Source: Ailanthus altissimus (Eukaryota; Streptophyta; Magnoliopsida; Sapindales; Simaroubaceae). Taken from it: a stretch of 64,000 bases of DNA. Both the position numbers and the translations under genes were made by a program. The notes beneath the pieces were generated by a model. It was not told the origin of the DNA and did no database searches. It saw only the letters and a list, made by a program, of their open reading frames with translations. Where the stretch lies: the NCBI GenBank assembly GCA_946807835.1, contig OX327690.1, positions 12,496,501-12,560,500 of the forward strand, written 5' to 3'. Shown piece by piece: positions 1 through 10,794 of this stretch. The stretch's first letter is position 1. The number at the start of each line of letters is the position of its first letter.

Positions 1-720
1 CTTGGGTTCAACTTTGAAATCGTCTCAGATCAAGTTGACATACTCAAAATCGCCCCATCTTTCCTTGTGATCACTTGGGTTTCTTTCTAGGTTGCCAACA
101 CTTAACTAAACTCTTCAAAGTCACTCTGACCTTAGAATTAGTCTTGTCTTAGTTAAGACTTCCCAAAGCGATTTACTCCCTTTCAAGGAATCTCAACTCT
201 TGATCCATATTATTAAAAATTGACCGGTTGAGAATGCCCTGTACCAATCTGTTGGTCAAGTCTTAGATAGCCCTATGTGAAGCTTATCCTCATGAATCCC
301 CTAGACCACCTGCAACTTTTAAGGACTATCAAAATAGGTTGACATAAAACTTTACAACCACCAAGATAATTCCTTAAGATTACTCATTACATCCTTCAAA
401 GTTACTTAATTTCAGGCCTTTAAATCACCTCTCTCAATCATGTGTATCACCCAGATAACCTTTTTAATCCTCAAAAGATTGCCCTTTGACTTTATGGAAG
501 TTAACCTTTTAGCTACCTTGATTGTAAGAGATACTTGGTAGATCTGGGCTTGTCACAAAATCGTTTCTACTAGGCTCACTTTGAAGACTTTTGTTTAGAT
601 CGGTTGCTTCTTTTAATTCTTGAGGTCACCAATATCTACCTCAGACTCCTAGGCTGATTTGCTTATACTTAAAAACCCACACATTTTGGCTGAAAAATTG
701 GCTACCCCCCTAGGGTAGAA
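1..720. other. Decayed retrotransposon-type DNA, no gene seen
   Basis: No open frame of note. The style (CGCCCC blocks, AAATCGCCCCATC) resembles 6830-7260 and 7270-8130. This suggests it is part of the same decayed gypsy-related block, split from it by the solo LTR at 726. Confidence 0.35.
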
Positions 721-725
721 CATAT

Positions 726-3012
726 TGTTGGGATTTGTGCTCACGTGTCATCTCATTATTGTATGAATATTTTATTTTATAACATTTATACATTACATTA
801 CATTACTTGTTAAATCGCTAATTATGATTATTAAATAGTTCAACGCTTATGACGCTACAGACATTATATGATCTGAAGGAGTTCAGATTTTGTCTAAAGA
901 AGTTTAGATCAATGCTAAAAGTTAGCATTACTGAAAAACTATAAATGCTAAAGAGTTAGCATGTTGTAATAATCATTGAAGTCTAAAAGTTAGAACCTTG
1001 TTTATAACGGTACAAAGACCTTAGAGTACACTAATAATAACATATTTGTAAGAGTTGTAATATGTGCCAAGAAATGTTATTATGTAAGTCTATTCTCAAA
1101 TTATGTGTTCCCGGTCTTAATTCACCGATGCAGGCCTGTCAATAGAATCCTTTTATATAGAGTAGTGTATAATATACCTAGATGGTCTAAATGGTTACTC
1201 TTGGCTGACCATGGGCTTACAAGAAGTTCGCATAGCATATAGGTGTTCAGTAAGGACTAAATACTGAACAGACTCAATGAGGACTCCAATAGACATCCTA
1301 TGAAGCCGTCAATGGAAAGTCATCTCGAGTTGAGTAGTATATGTGATCCTTTGACCTGAGTACTATATGGGCTTGTAAGTGATCCATCATACTTTGGTTC
1401 CACACATGTCACAAACTTTTCATAGTATGACCATTGGGTATCGCTGGTATGGTCCGATGCTTATGGAGTCCAGTATGTACAGATATTGAATCCGTCAACT
1501 CACATGGATGAGTTATATGTATTCGTATGCTCAGAGACTGTATCTTGGAAAGTCTTATGGTCATAAGCAACAAATCCAAGAAAAGAGTTTCTTACAGGTT
1601 TAAACAATATTGCCAAAGTGTTTGCATGTGTTGTTTGTTAAGATACCTGTCAGAAGATAAGTTCATAAATGAGCACATAGGAATTTGACGGTAATGATTC
1701 ATATCCCTGCTCTTCCAGGATATGATTGGCGAAAGGATTATACGTATGCGCTATGACCTTAACTTGTATGGTTTACTGCACTGATTTGTAATATCCATGA
1801 AGTGTGCATGAGGCATCGATCTCGGACTCACAGAATAGTTCTGTTTGACAAATCAGAAGTGGACATAGAGAGTCCCGCAATATGAAGTGTACTCATTGTG
1901 CACTAGGATAGCGTACCAAATTAAATAGTTCGACCTAGAAAATTCCAACATAATTGACATTTGCTTCGGTCTCCCTCCAGTTGTGAACATGTCAAGACTT
2001 AAGAGTTAAGTACATCAATTAAACAATTAGTTGTTGACCAATGAGATGTTGACACGTGGCACATTGTGGGCCAATTATTGTTTGACTTAGAAATGACCAA
2101 AATGACCTTACTTATTGGACAAATAATATTATTATTTTATTCATTAAAATGTTTATTGAATAAAATAATAATAATATATGATATTATTATTTAAATTGAA
2201 ATCAAACAATTTATTTTTTATTTAAATTGGCATGTGTTTCTACCATGATTTAATATAATTAAATCATTTGTTTAATATTAATTAAATAATATAATAAGAA
2301 TAAATTGGTGGCACTTGTAAATGGTAGGCCTTAACATGTTTCTTGCTAATGAGAAAGTGTTTATCATTTGGCCTAAATTTAGGCCAAGTTCATCTAAATG
2401 ATTTTTTATTTTGTTTTATTTTCATTTGGTTTATTGTAAATAATAATAAACAAAACACTAATTGTAAACATTGACCATGATAATAGAGGTCATTATGCAA
2501 TTAAAATGGACAAGTGTTGTCCATTAAGTGAAAAATAAATAAATGAGCAATATGTTTGCCATTTTGAATGGGATACGGTTAAGGCATTTGGAGAAAAAAG
2601 TGTGATGTTTTGGCTAAGTATTGAGAGCACAAAATACACTTCTTTTATTTTCTTTCTATTTTTGGCCACCTATACTACAAGGTAGAAATAAGGATTCAAG
2701 GGTTGAATTCTTTGCTAGAAAAGCTGTTATTCTAGCTTTCTCAAGCCCACCGTGTAGAGGAACTAGAATTGTGAATGAGTTGTTTCAAGGCGGATACTCC
2801 AGTTCAACCAAAACCAAAAGCTTGTCAAGATAATAAATTCTCAATCTTTATATAGTTTACATTTATGAGATAACATGTAAAAATTATTTGTGTTTATCAT
2901 TAGGAAATTAGTATTCCGCTTATCCGCTGCGCATATATGTATGTGATACATATGCATATTTGAATGATAGACACAAACCCACATGCATGCACCCTAGGTT
3001 TAAAATCACTCA
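726..3012 (+). mobile_element. Solo LTR of a large-LTR Ty1-copia family, 2287 bp
   Basis: The sequence starts TGTTGGGATTTGTGC and ends TTAAAATCACTCA, so it has TG...CA termini. It is flanked by the 5-bp target duplication catat (721-725 and 3013-3017). It is homologous along its length to the LTR at 39676-41992, which adjoins copia RNase H and a polypurine tract; that link gives the family. No internal region is present, as expected after recombination between two LTRs. Small open frames inside are not conserved between copies and are not called. Confidence 0.88.
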
Positions 3013-3017
3013 CATAT

Positions 3018-5465
3018 ATCACCTTCTTACTTTTTTGGTTAAGCAAATATTCTCTATGTCTGCCTTCTCAAAAAATCATTAGGGAGTACTGAAGGTGGTG
3101 ATAGCCATAGCCAATGGTACAAAACTAGCTTTATGATTTTTTCTACTTTCTCACCTTTAAAGAAGACTTGTCGAAATCTTCCTAAGTAACGGTGAGGATT
3201 CCTTTTCAAATGCAAGTGGTCCTCTTTGGATACTCTATTTCTGGATCGCCCATTTCTTCAATACTACTTCTCAACCTCCTAAAGGTCGTCTTAGTTGATA
3301 TGCACCTTAGTTGATCCAATGACAGCTCGACTAATGGATTTTTGAAGAGGTTTTTACTTTTTTCTACGAGACTCCTTCTTTAGACGATAGGTTATTCTGT
3401 TGCCTCAGGCATTCCCTTTTTGGCCCCGAATGGATATGCCATTTGTTTCAGGGTGAATAGCCTTCTTTCGAAGAGGTAAGACTCTGATATTGATTGGCAC
3501 AATTCTTGGGTCGCTTGCCTCACTGCTAGAGACTTCCATCATGGAATAGTTATCGCCCCTGGCAATAACAACAGCTGTGGCACCGAGACTTACCACCCTC
3601 AATAGGTAAGTCGCCAATTTGGGTTGGTCTAAGCCATCCTTCACTCTAACCTCTTTTCAGCTAATAAAAAATTTAGGGCTAGGTTCGTCTTTAGAAATCT
3701 TAGTTTTGTAAATGAAACCACACTTGTAAATAAGAAACTCTATAAACCACTTTAAATAAACTTCTTACCTATTTCCCCTGGTCGCCTGAATACTTTTGAC
3801 CAGTATTGGGAGGAACTGGTCGACTTTTATTTTACAATACCTGTAGACCAAGTTCTTTCATTACATAATTTTGTAGCTGACAATGATCTTGCTGGTGTTG
3901 TGCAGGTCGACCGTCCAAAAACAAGGGGCAAGCTCATCCAAGAAATCCTAGACTTTGAAGCTTTTCTTGGTTTTAAATTTAACTGTCATAAATTAGATGA
4001 GATGAAAAGACTAAATGACTAAAGAATGAGGGAACTAGCCCTGGAACACAAATGGGGGTGCCATTGAATGACAAATCTAGTAGGTTCGCTCAAGTAGCTT
4101 GTGGCTTGGTGAGGTGTTCTTTGAGCAACCATTTGTTGATCCAAGGCCATCAATACCGACCGCTAAATTCAATATAGTCAACCACATCCCAAGTAGGAAG
4201 AAAAATCGACCTATATAGACTGATTTTTATTTAAATGATTATTCTAAACTAATTTTGGACCCTGAACTGGTCACAGTGGTTGGCGACCCAGCTTTTTAAG
4301 GTAATACTTATAATTTCTTGATATCATGTCTTTATTCTGATATTGATTTTTCTTTGGTGATTTTTTAGAAGCCATTCCCACCATGTTGAACGCTCCACCA
4401 GTTGATGAGGATGGCTCAACTCCCAAAAAAAAAACGCGTCAAGGTAAAATCATCTTGATCTTTTATTGTGTTTTTTCCTTTCAAGTAATCGTTGAACACT
4501 ATTCTTTCTTTTCTCAGATGACCACCTCAAAGCCTTCAAAAATAAAAATTGTCCATTTGAAAGCTGCTTCAAAAGAGGCGACTCTTTCGCTTTAGTCAAC
4601 TACTCCAGCTGTCCCCACCCCTAGGCGTGAATCGCTTGCTCTAGATGTACAAGATGAAAGGCCAAGCCCTTTGCTGGTGACTGAATCGCCCTAGGTTCTT
4701 TCCCTTCTATTGAGGCCCATTAGGAAACCTATGCTAAAAAGGCCAACTCTTGACGGGGCAACTTCGACTGCTGACGTTTTATCCTTATTTCTCAAGAAGT
4801 CTTCTAATGCACCTGAATACTCAAGCGATAATTCTTCTTCATCAAAATTGCCTGTACTTCTTCCCGCAGCTCAAGACAAAGTAAGAAGCACAATTGAAGA
4901 GTTAAAAACGTTAAAGGGGAAGATGGCTAACCTATTTATAGACAACAAGCAAGAGATCGACATTAACAAAAAGCTCAAGTTTTTTCTGATTATGCCACCG
5001 ATGATTATGTTTCGATTAGCCTGAAAAGTCAAATAGATAAGTTAGCGACTTCTTTTACCTCAATTGCCAAAAAGAAATAATCAGTTGTGAAGGTGATTCA
5101 AGAGGCCAATCGAGAAGTAGAGGAAAAGGCGGCCTTAGATCATCTAGAGGTTTAACTTATGGCCCAGGTCACGGAACTTACGAAATAGAGTAAGGTCCCC
5201 AAATAAAAAATAAAAGAGCTGGAGAGCACATTAGCTAAGATTAGGGAAGAAGATATTGAGAAGACAGTACACTCCTTAGACTTGGGCAAATAGATTTTAA
5301 AAATTCACCCAAGGAAATATGAGCTAAAGAAGACTTTGAAGTTCAAGGACACCTTGGTTCCAAGAGTCGAGGCTAAAGTGAAGGTTGTCAACTCGTCAAT
5401 TACCGAATTTTACAATCTTTTTAAAAATATATAATCGGCCTTTGAAGCCCACCTTGTATATATAA
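3018..5465. other. Decayed retrotransposon accessory region with coding traces
   Basis: Short coding-like traces lie on the plus strand. Near 3790-3990 a frame reads EELVDFYFTIPVDQVLSLHN and KTRGKLIQEILDFEAFLGFK. Near 4710-5000 a Ser/Pro-rich, then charged, coiled-coil-like stretch contains EELKTLKGKMANLFIDN. Minus-strand traces occur at 3405-3644. Stops interrupt all of them. The arrangement recalls extra open frames near plant gypsy elements, but the family was not recognised. Confidence 0.35.
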
Positions 5466-6819
5466 TGCAATATTTCTATATCTTATAATTGAGTGTAAGT
5501 ATACACTATCGTATGCAAATAATAAAGGGATAAAAAGAGTCAGATGTTGAGCCTACAGGGATAATGTATTCTTTTTAACCAAGTACTAAAATTATGTCTT
5601 TCTATTAATTATTCAGAAAAATAAAAATCTAAGAATAAATTTAGAAAATATAAAAGTAACGACACAACGTAAAGAGATTTAGAAGATAACAATATAGAGA
5701 AAACCTAAGGTTAACACTATCACTCAATATACTTTCTAATGATTAATCCTCTAATATTTAACTCTCTTAGTTCTTATTATTGATCAAGACACTAATGTAT
5801 TCACAAGCCTCTCCCAAGGTCATGCAAGTATACCTTAATTTATCAAATACCTATATTCTATAGTACTTGTAAAAAATTAAGATTCATTAAGATTAAGTCT
5901 TATTGATCATATATGCCAAATAGGTATATTCATATCCTAATTTAAAACTTGCATATGCAACATTGAATGTTTATCTACAATTATACATTAAATTACCTAA
6001 GTTTAAATATAATGATTCTTCTTTCGAGTTTATCAAAATATTATCAATCCATTCACCATATATTGGCCAGATATATTGAAGCATTAAAAACAAGTCAAAT
6101 GAACAACAAAGAACTAAGTTTATGAAATATTAAAAGATATGGTAATTAACCGCACATATTAAGTTTAAGTATTAACCTTAGAAAGAAAATTTAGTTTATG
6201 GCTACAAGAGAACAGCGAAAAAAATAATAAGAAATCATGATACAATCAATAACAAGCCGATATAAACATTAAATTGCTCTTGATTGCACTGCCCAAAAAA
6301 CTCTTGATGTAGAATAACGCCTTAAATCTCTCTCTATGGCTGCTTTAATTAAGCTTCAACTGCTCTCTAAGACTCGTTTTGTGTGTTCCTGATATTCTTG
6401 GATGATCTCTAAAGGCCGGGGACAAGTGGCCTTTTATAGGGATTGATATAAGCTTAAAATCTCTTATTCTTGTTAGGTCAGAAATTGCACTACTGTTGGA
6501 GTATTATCATGTGATCGCTGGGGTGTTGCGTGTAAAAGGCCATTTAGTAGAAGCAGTGAAAATCTGGCGCTAGAGCGTTGGGTCTTTCCTGGTGTAATAG
6601 TTGGCTAGCGCTGGGGTGAAAATGCGCATCTTCAACAGGTCGTTTTCTAATTTTCATATTTTAATAATTGTTACAACGCTGAGGTAAAAATTCTCTTGGC
6701 ACTGGGGAGACAGGTGCATAATTAAACAATAATGCACATAAATAGCCATTTATTCTCATAAAATAATAAAATATCAAAATAAAAATATGAGAAAATAAAT
6801 TATAAATATGCCCTTATCA
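5466..6819 (-). mobile_element. Putative solo LTR or LTR-like element, 1354 bp
   Basis: On the minus strand it starts TGATAAGGGCATATTT and ends AATATTGCA, giving TG...CA termini. The 6 bp ATATAA occurs directly on both sides (5460-5465 and 6820-6825), consistent with a target duplication, though short AT-rich matches are weak evidence. There is no coding content. It could be a LTR linked to the gypsy fragment to its right, or an independent solo LTR. Confidence 0.5.
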
Positions 6820-7290
6820 ATATAAACTTTTGATTTTAATGAAACACATCTTTTCCTACCATATTTTATTGTGATTTACCTAGTTAAAAATCGCCCCACG
6901 CAATCTTAACTTTTTAAGGCATTCAAAGTTTAATTTGATAAACTTGAAATCAACTTAATAGGGTTAACCAATTTAATCATATTTGCTACATAGAATTTAA
7001 GACAATGAAAAATTAACCTATTTATATTGAATTCTTGAACATCTTGAGATAAGATTCACCTAAAACCATAAATCAGCTTAACAAGGTCGACTGATCTAAA
7101 TAATTTTGCCTAAAGTAGAATTTAAACTGATGAAAAATAAATTGGCCTTTTATTATATTCTGTATGTTTACAAATGTTTCAAGTCTTGTCTGATTGCAAT
7201 AAAACCAGCTATCTCCTATCAAGTGGATCGATCAAGTCGATCATAATCAAATCCTCGTGTTGATCATTTAAGATATGGAGTTATTGAAAA
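6820..7290. other. Non-coding tail between LTR-like element and gypsy polyprotein
   Basis: AT-rich sequence without a usable frame. On the minus strand it follows the end of the gypsy polyprotein, where a 3' untranslated region would be. Confidence 0.4.
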
Positions 7291-7930
7291 ATCGTCTTGT
7301 CAATCCCTTCCCAGGCAGTTGGCCAGTATGATACACTTTTTATTTATTGGGAGAATCCAAGTATTGTCTTTTGGATCCAAGAAAAACCTCTCAGAGATCA
7401 TTTTTTCTTTTGAAAGATACAAGAGCGAAACAATCAACCAAGACTTCAAACATTTATCATTGATCGCCCAGAGATGGATTTCTCCATCTAGATCACTCAA
7501 AATATATGCCCCCATGTCAAGGATTTTGGAAACTTTGAATGACCCTTCCCAATCGACACTAAATTTTTCTAACTCGTTCTCGTTGGACCTTATTGAGAGG
7601 ACCACCTTCCATGCTAGATTGCCCTAGCTAAAAGTTTTAAACTTGATCATTTTATTATAAGCCCTTTCAACCATCTTCTTCTAAACTTTGAGTCGATTCA
7701 AGACTTCAAGGCGACATTCATCCACTTAATCCATTTCTTCTGCCATAGTATCCTAGTATTATTGGAGGCTTAATCTATCTTGGAACTACCTTTTTTATCG
7801 AGCTTCCAATCAATTCCATTGGAACCATTGCCTCGAAGCCGTAGACCAATTGATACTAATGGCCGTTTTTGGGTTAACTCTGTTCACCCAAAGCACTTCT
7901 TGAAGCTTCTCGTGCCATGACCTGGGGTTG
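7270..7930 (-). pseudogene. Ty3-gypsy polyprotein 3' end (integrase remnant)
   Basis: Read on the minus strand from 7925 downward, the frame shows SWHEKLQEVLWVNRVNPKTA, the integrase-core tail. After a frame change comes LVYGFEAMVPMELIGSSIKK, matching the usual gypsy LVYG-EAV-P-E block. Further down is [18 protein letters not shown] followed by [11 protein letters not shown], the chromatin-proximal WEGPY-V---G-Y-L-DL-G motif at the polyprotein end. Upstream protease and reverse transcriptase are not found to the right, so the element is truncated as well as frameshifted. Confidence 0.8.
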
Positions 7931-9080
7931 TCTTTGATTTTTGGGGGTTCGTGTATGCTTAGCGTCCGGCTAGATGAATGTCGCCCCGAATTCGAAAGAA
8001 GCCAAGACTGAAGGATTCGCCAAGTAAGATAAGGCCGAACTTGACTATCAGCGAGCGAAGTTTATCACTAAACCTAGGTTGTAGTATAGCAAGCGTGTCG
8101 CAAAGCTTGGGTTCTTCTTAGAGAAAGACAAATGAAGCTTCTTGCAACAAGGACACGAAGTCCTGAATTGAATGCTAAAAACAAAAAAAAAAGATAAAAA
8201 GCTCAAAGTTTATATATTAGGTATATGAATGATTCCTCATTACAATGAGAAATCAAGTCTATTTATATTTTATAAAAACCTAAACAAAATCTAATTTTAC
8301 AAAAAAAATAACTATAATATAACATAATTCTTTTTATGTACATATTTTTAAATAAGTTACAATATATAATTGTACCTGAAATCTTAAAATGAATGTATAA
8401 TTATTTTTGTTGGCCCAAATAGAACTTGTAATTTCATGCAATTAAAATTTATCAATTTTTTTTTCATATTCTTCAATAAAATTTTCCCCACGAGACATAA
8501 GTCATTTATCATATTTGCTTTCGCTTGATTATCATCACACTTCATTTTATGATTGTTCTGAAGCAGAAATTTTAGAATATGGAAAGGATTGAATTATGAC
8601 TTTGGACATGTATATGCTTTATCTACGTGAACCTTCATGGAAGTTTTATGCTAATTTCATCTATTTTAGTTATAATTCCATGAAAACTTTCATCTTTTTA
8701 AGTCCACCCAACACTTTCCATGGAAGATTCCTTGAATGGTTAGTCAGAAAAGTTTCTTTCTTTATATATATAAAAGAGATGATTTTACGGTGTACTTAGG
8801 ATATTAGCTAGAAACCAATATGTAAATTTTATTGGGATCTTGATTGGGCACTAAAATGGTTTATATTTGACAAAAAAATAGTACTGTACTAAGTTAACAT
8901 TGGTCACACTTGAACAATCAATTGATTCCTAGTCAATATGACAGTAAGATACTTAATTACTTGCTCAGAATTCTGATTTTGTTTAAAGTTAATTTAGTTC
9001 TGACTTTGTTTGAAGTTAATCATATATCCTCACCTATTATATATAATTATCTATGACATAGTTTATAGCATATTTATTAA
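7931..9080. other. Intergenic, possible gypsy-related remnant then AT-rich DNA
   Basis: The stretch 7931-8165 is less AT-rich and has the composition of the gypsy block to its left. From 8165 to 9080 the DNA is AT-rich. A 67-codon frame at 8596 has no recognised domain and is not called. Near-repeats of a CTTCATGGAAG-type motif at 8633-8730 form only short imperfect hairpins. Confidence 0.4.
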
Positions 9081-9082
9081 TA

Positions 9083-9301
9083 TTGTTTCAGGATGAGAAG
9101 GAGAAAAGAAAAAAAAAAGTCATGCAAAATGAAAATAAAAATACAAGTGATGACGATGTGTACTCCGACTTAGACATTCAATCCACTGGAGGTCTAATAA
9201 AGAATATATGTACGAAAAAAGGTGATGGACAGAAATATAAAGTGAATACAACAAAAGAAGTATTCCTAAAGGTGAAGAGGCACTTGAACTATCAAACGTA
9301 A
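9083..9301 (+). other. Possible exon of a transposon-borne gene
   Basis: A 72-codon frame begins just after TTGTTTCAG, an acceptor-like site. It is rich in Lys, Glu and Asn (KEKRKKKVMQNENKNTSDDD). The composition fits the charged N-terminal part of the Ulp1-type gene beginning near 10.8 kb, from which it would be separated by the TIR element at 9947-10606. No domain was recognised. Confidence 0.25.
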
Positions 9302-9946
9302 TTGGTATTTTGACGAGACAATGAATTCTTATTATTTACTCTGATTGACGTAAAGTATATGCAGGTAGTACACCTTCTATTAAGTTATTAATTTTTATAT
9401 CTCATCGTATAAAGTTGAATATTTTATTAACTACACATTCCTTATTTTGAAGAGAAATTTGATGGTTTCAGACCATGGCCACAACTCATAGACAGTTCCG
9501 ATACCACTTAATAACTGATTACATCATCCCAAATTAAAATGATCTCGACATGTTAAAGAAAACCACCGATCGATTACTATTAGATCAAGCAAAAGCATTG
9601 AAATGCCTTTATTAAGACGAGGGCATGAAAAGATTTCTAAGTATTTCATTTTGTCTTTAGATGCCCCATGTTATGAAGTCAATCACTTAATTTAAAGGAT
9701 TAAATATTTTATTATGTTATGCATAAAATAAGAGCATCTTCAAAAGAGAAGAGAAAGTGTCATAAGTACAACTACCATTTGGGCCGAAAAGAATATATAG
9801 GCCTAATTAAGTAGATTGTAAATTAAATAGTTTTCTTTTTTCTTAATTAATTTTCACTTCATAATTATGTTGTCATGTAAAATTTATAAGTATGTTTTAC
9901 TTGATGCATCAAATGAATGAGACCAGTTTATTAGAAGTAAAGAGGG

Positions 9947-10606
9947 ATCATCAATACTTTTAAAGTATAATTTAATTTCATTAATATTCACAAATTTAAA
10001 AAATTAATATTAATATTTAATTTTTTCATAAAATATGCACAAATGCCAACCGTTAAGAATATTCCGTTAAAATTAACATATTTTATATCAATCAGTATCA
10101 AATGATTATTTTACCCCTTCTATATTAAAAGAGGTTGACATGACATGATAATTGCACAAGTTTTAAAGTTTTGACTTTTAAAAATAATAATAAAATAAAA
10201 CTAAATAATAATAAAATTCTTTACAAAATAATAAAAAAATATAAAAATCTTTAAAAACTAAATTCAAAATAATAATATTATTAAAAAAAGATTTCCAATG
10301 GCTAATGGCTACTAGTCCCAACGACCAAAATGGTCGTTGGTTCAAGTGCCATTTAGCCGCTAGTCTGGTGTCCAAAATAGCCCTAATTAGATAGTTTTTT
10401 AATTATTTTTTTATTATATTTGAAAAAATTTGAGTGTTTAAAGTGTTAAATAACTTGATTATCCTTTAATCTATTAACCGTCACAACAGACCGCTAACGA
10501 TTGGGCATCCGTGCATATTTTGTAAAAAAAATTTAGGTATTAATATCAATTTTTTAAAACTATGAGTATTTATAAAATTAAGTCGTACCTCAAAAGTATT
10601 AATGAT
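9947..10606. mobile_element. Non-autonomous TIR element (MITE-like), about 660 bp
   Basis: The ends are long imperfect inverted repeats of about 110 bp. The left begins ATCATCAATACTTTTAAAGT and the right, read on the minus strand, begins ATCATTAATACTTTTGAGGT. Both continue through AAAATATGCAC(A/G)(A/G)ATGCC. The interior is AT-rich with one small palindrome around CCAACGACCAAAATGGTCGTTGG. It is non-coding. No clear 9-bp target duplication was found. The long TIRs suggest a Mutator-type MITE. Confidence 0.65.
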
Positions 10607-10794
10607 AATAACCTGAATTAGAGATTGACACGTGTGGAAATGGGTACTAAAAAAATAAGCAAGGAGGATATAACTTCAACATTCTGAAAGTTATCCATAA
10701 GATTGTAATATTTAATGTTGTTTAATTGAAATTTCAATTTTTTTAATATCATATTGTGAATGTAATATGAAATTCTTATCTTTTTAATATTTTT

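Noticed and set aside
2621..2833. 70-codon frame inside the first solo LTR
   Set aside because: The homologous LTR at 39676-41992 does not keep the frame, so it is not a conserved protein.
7319..7627. 102-codon plus-strand frame
   Set aside because: It is the shadow of the minus-strand gypsy polyprotein end with its WEGSFKV motif.
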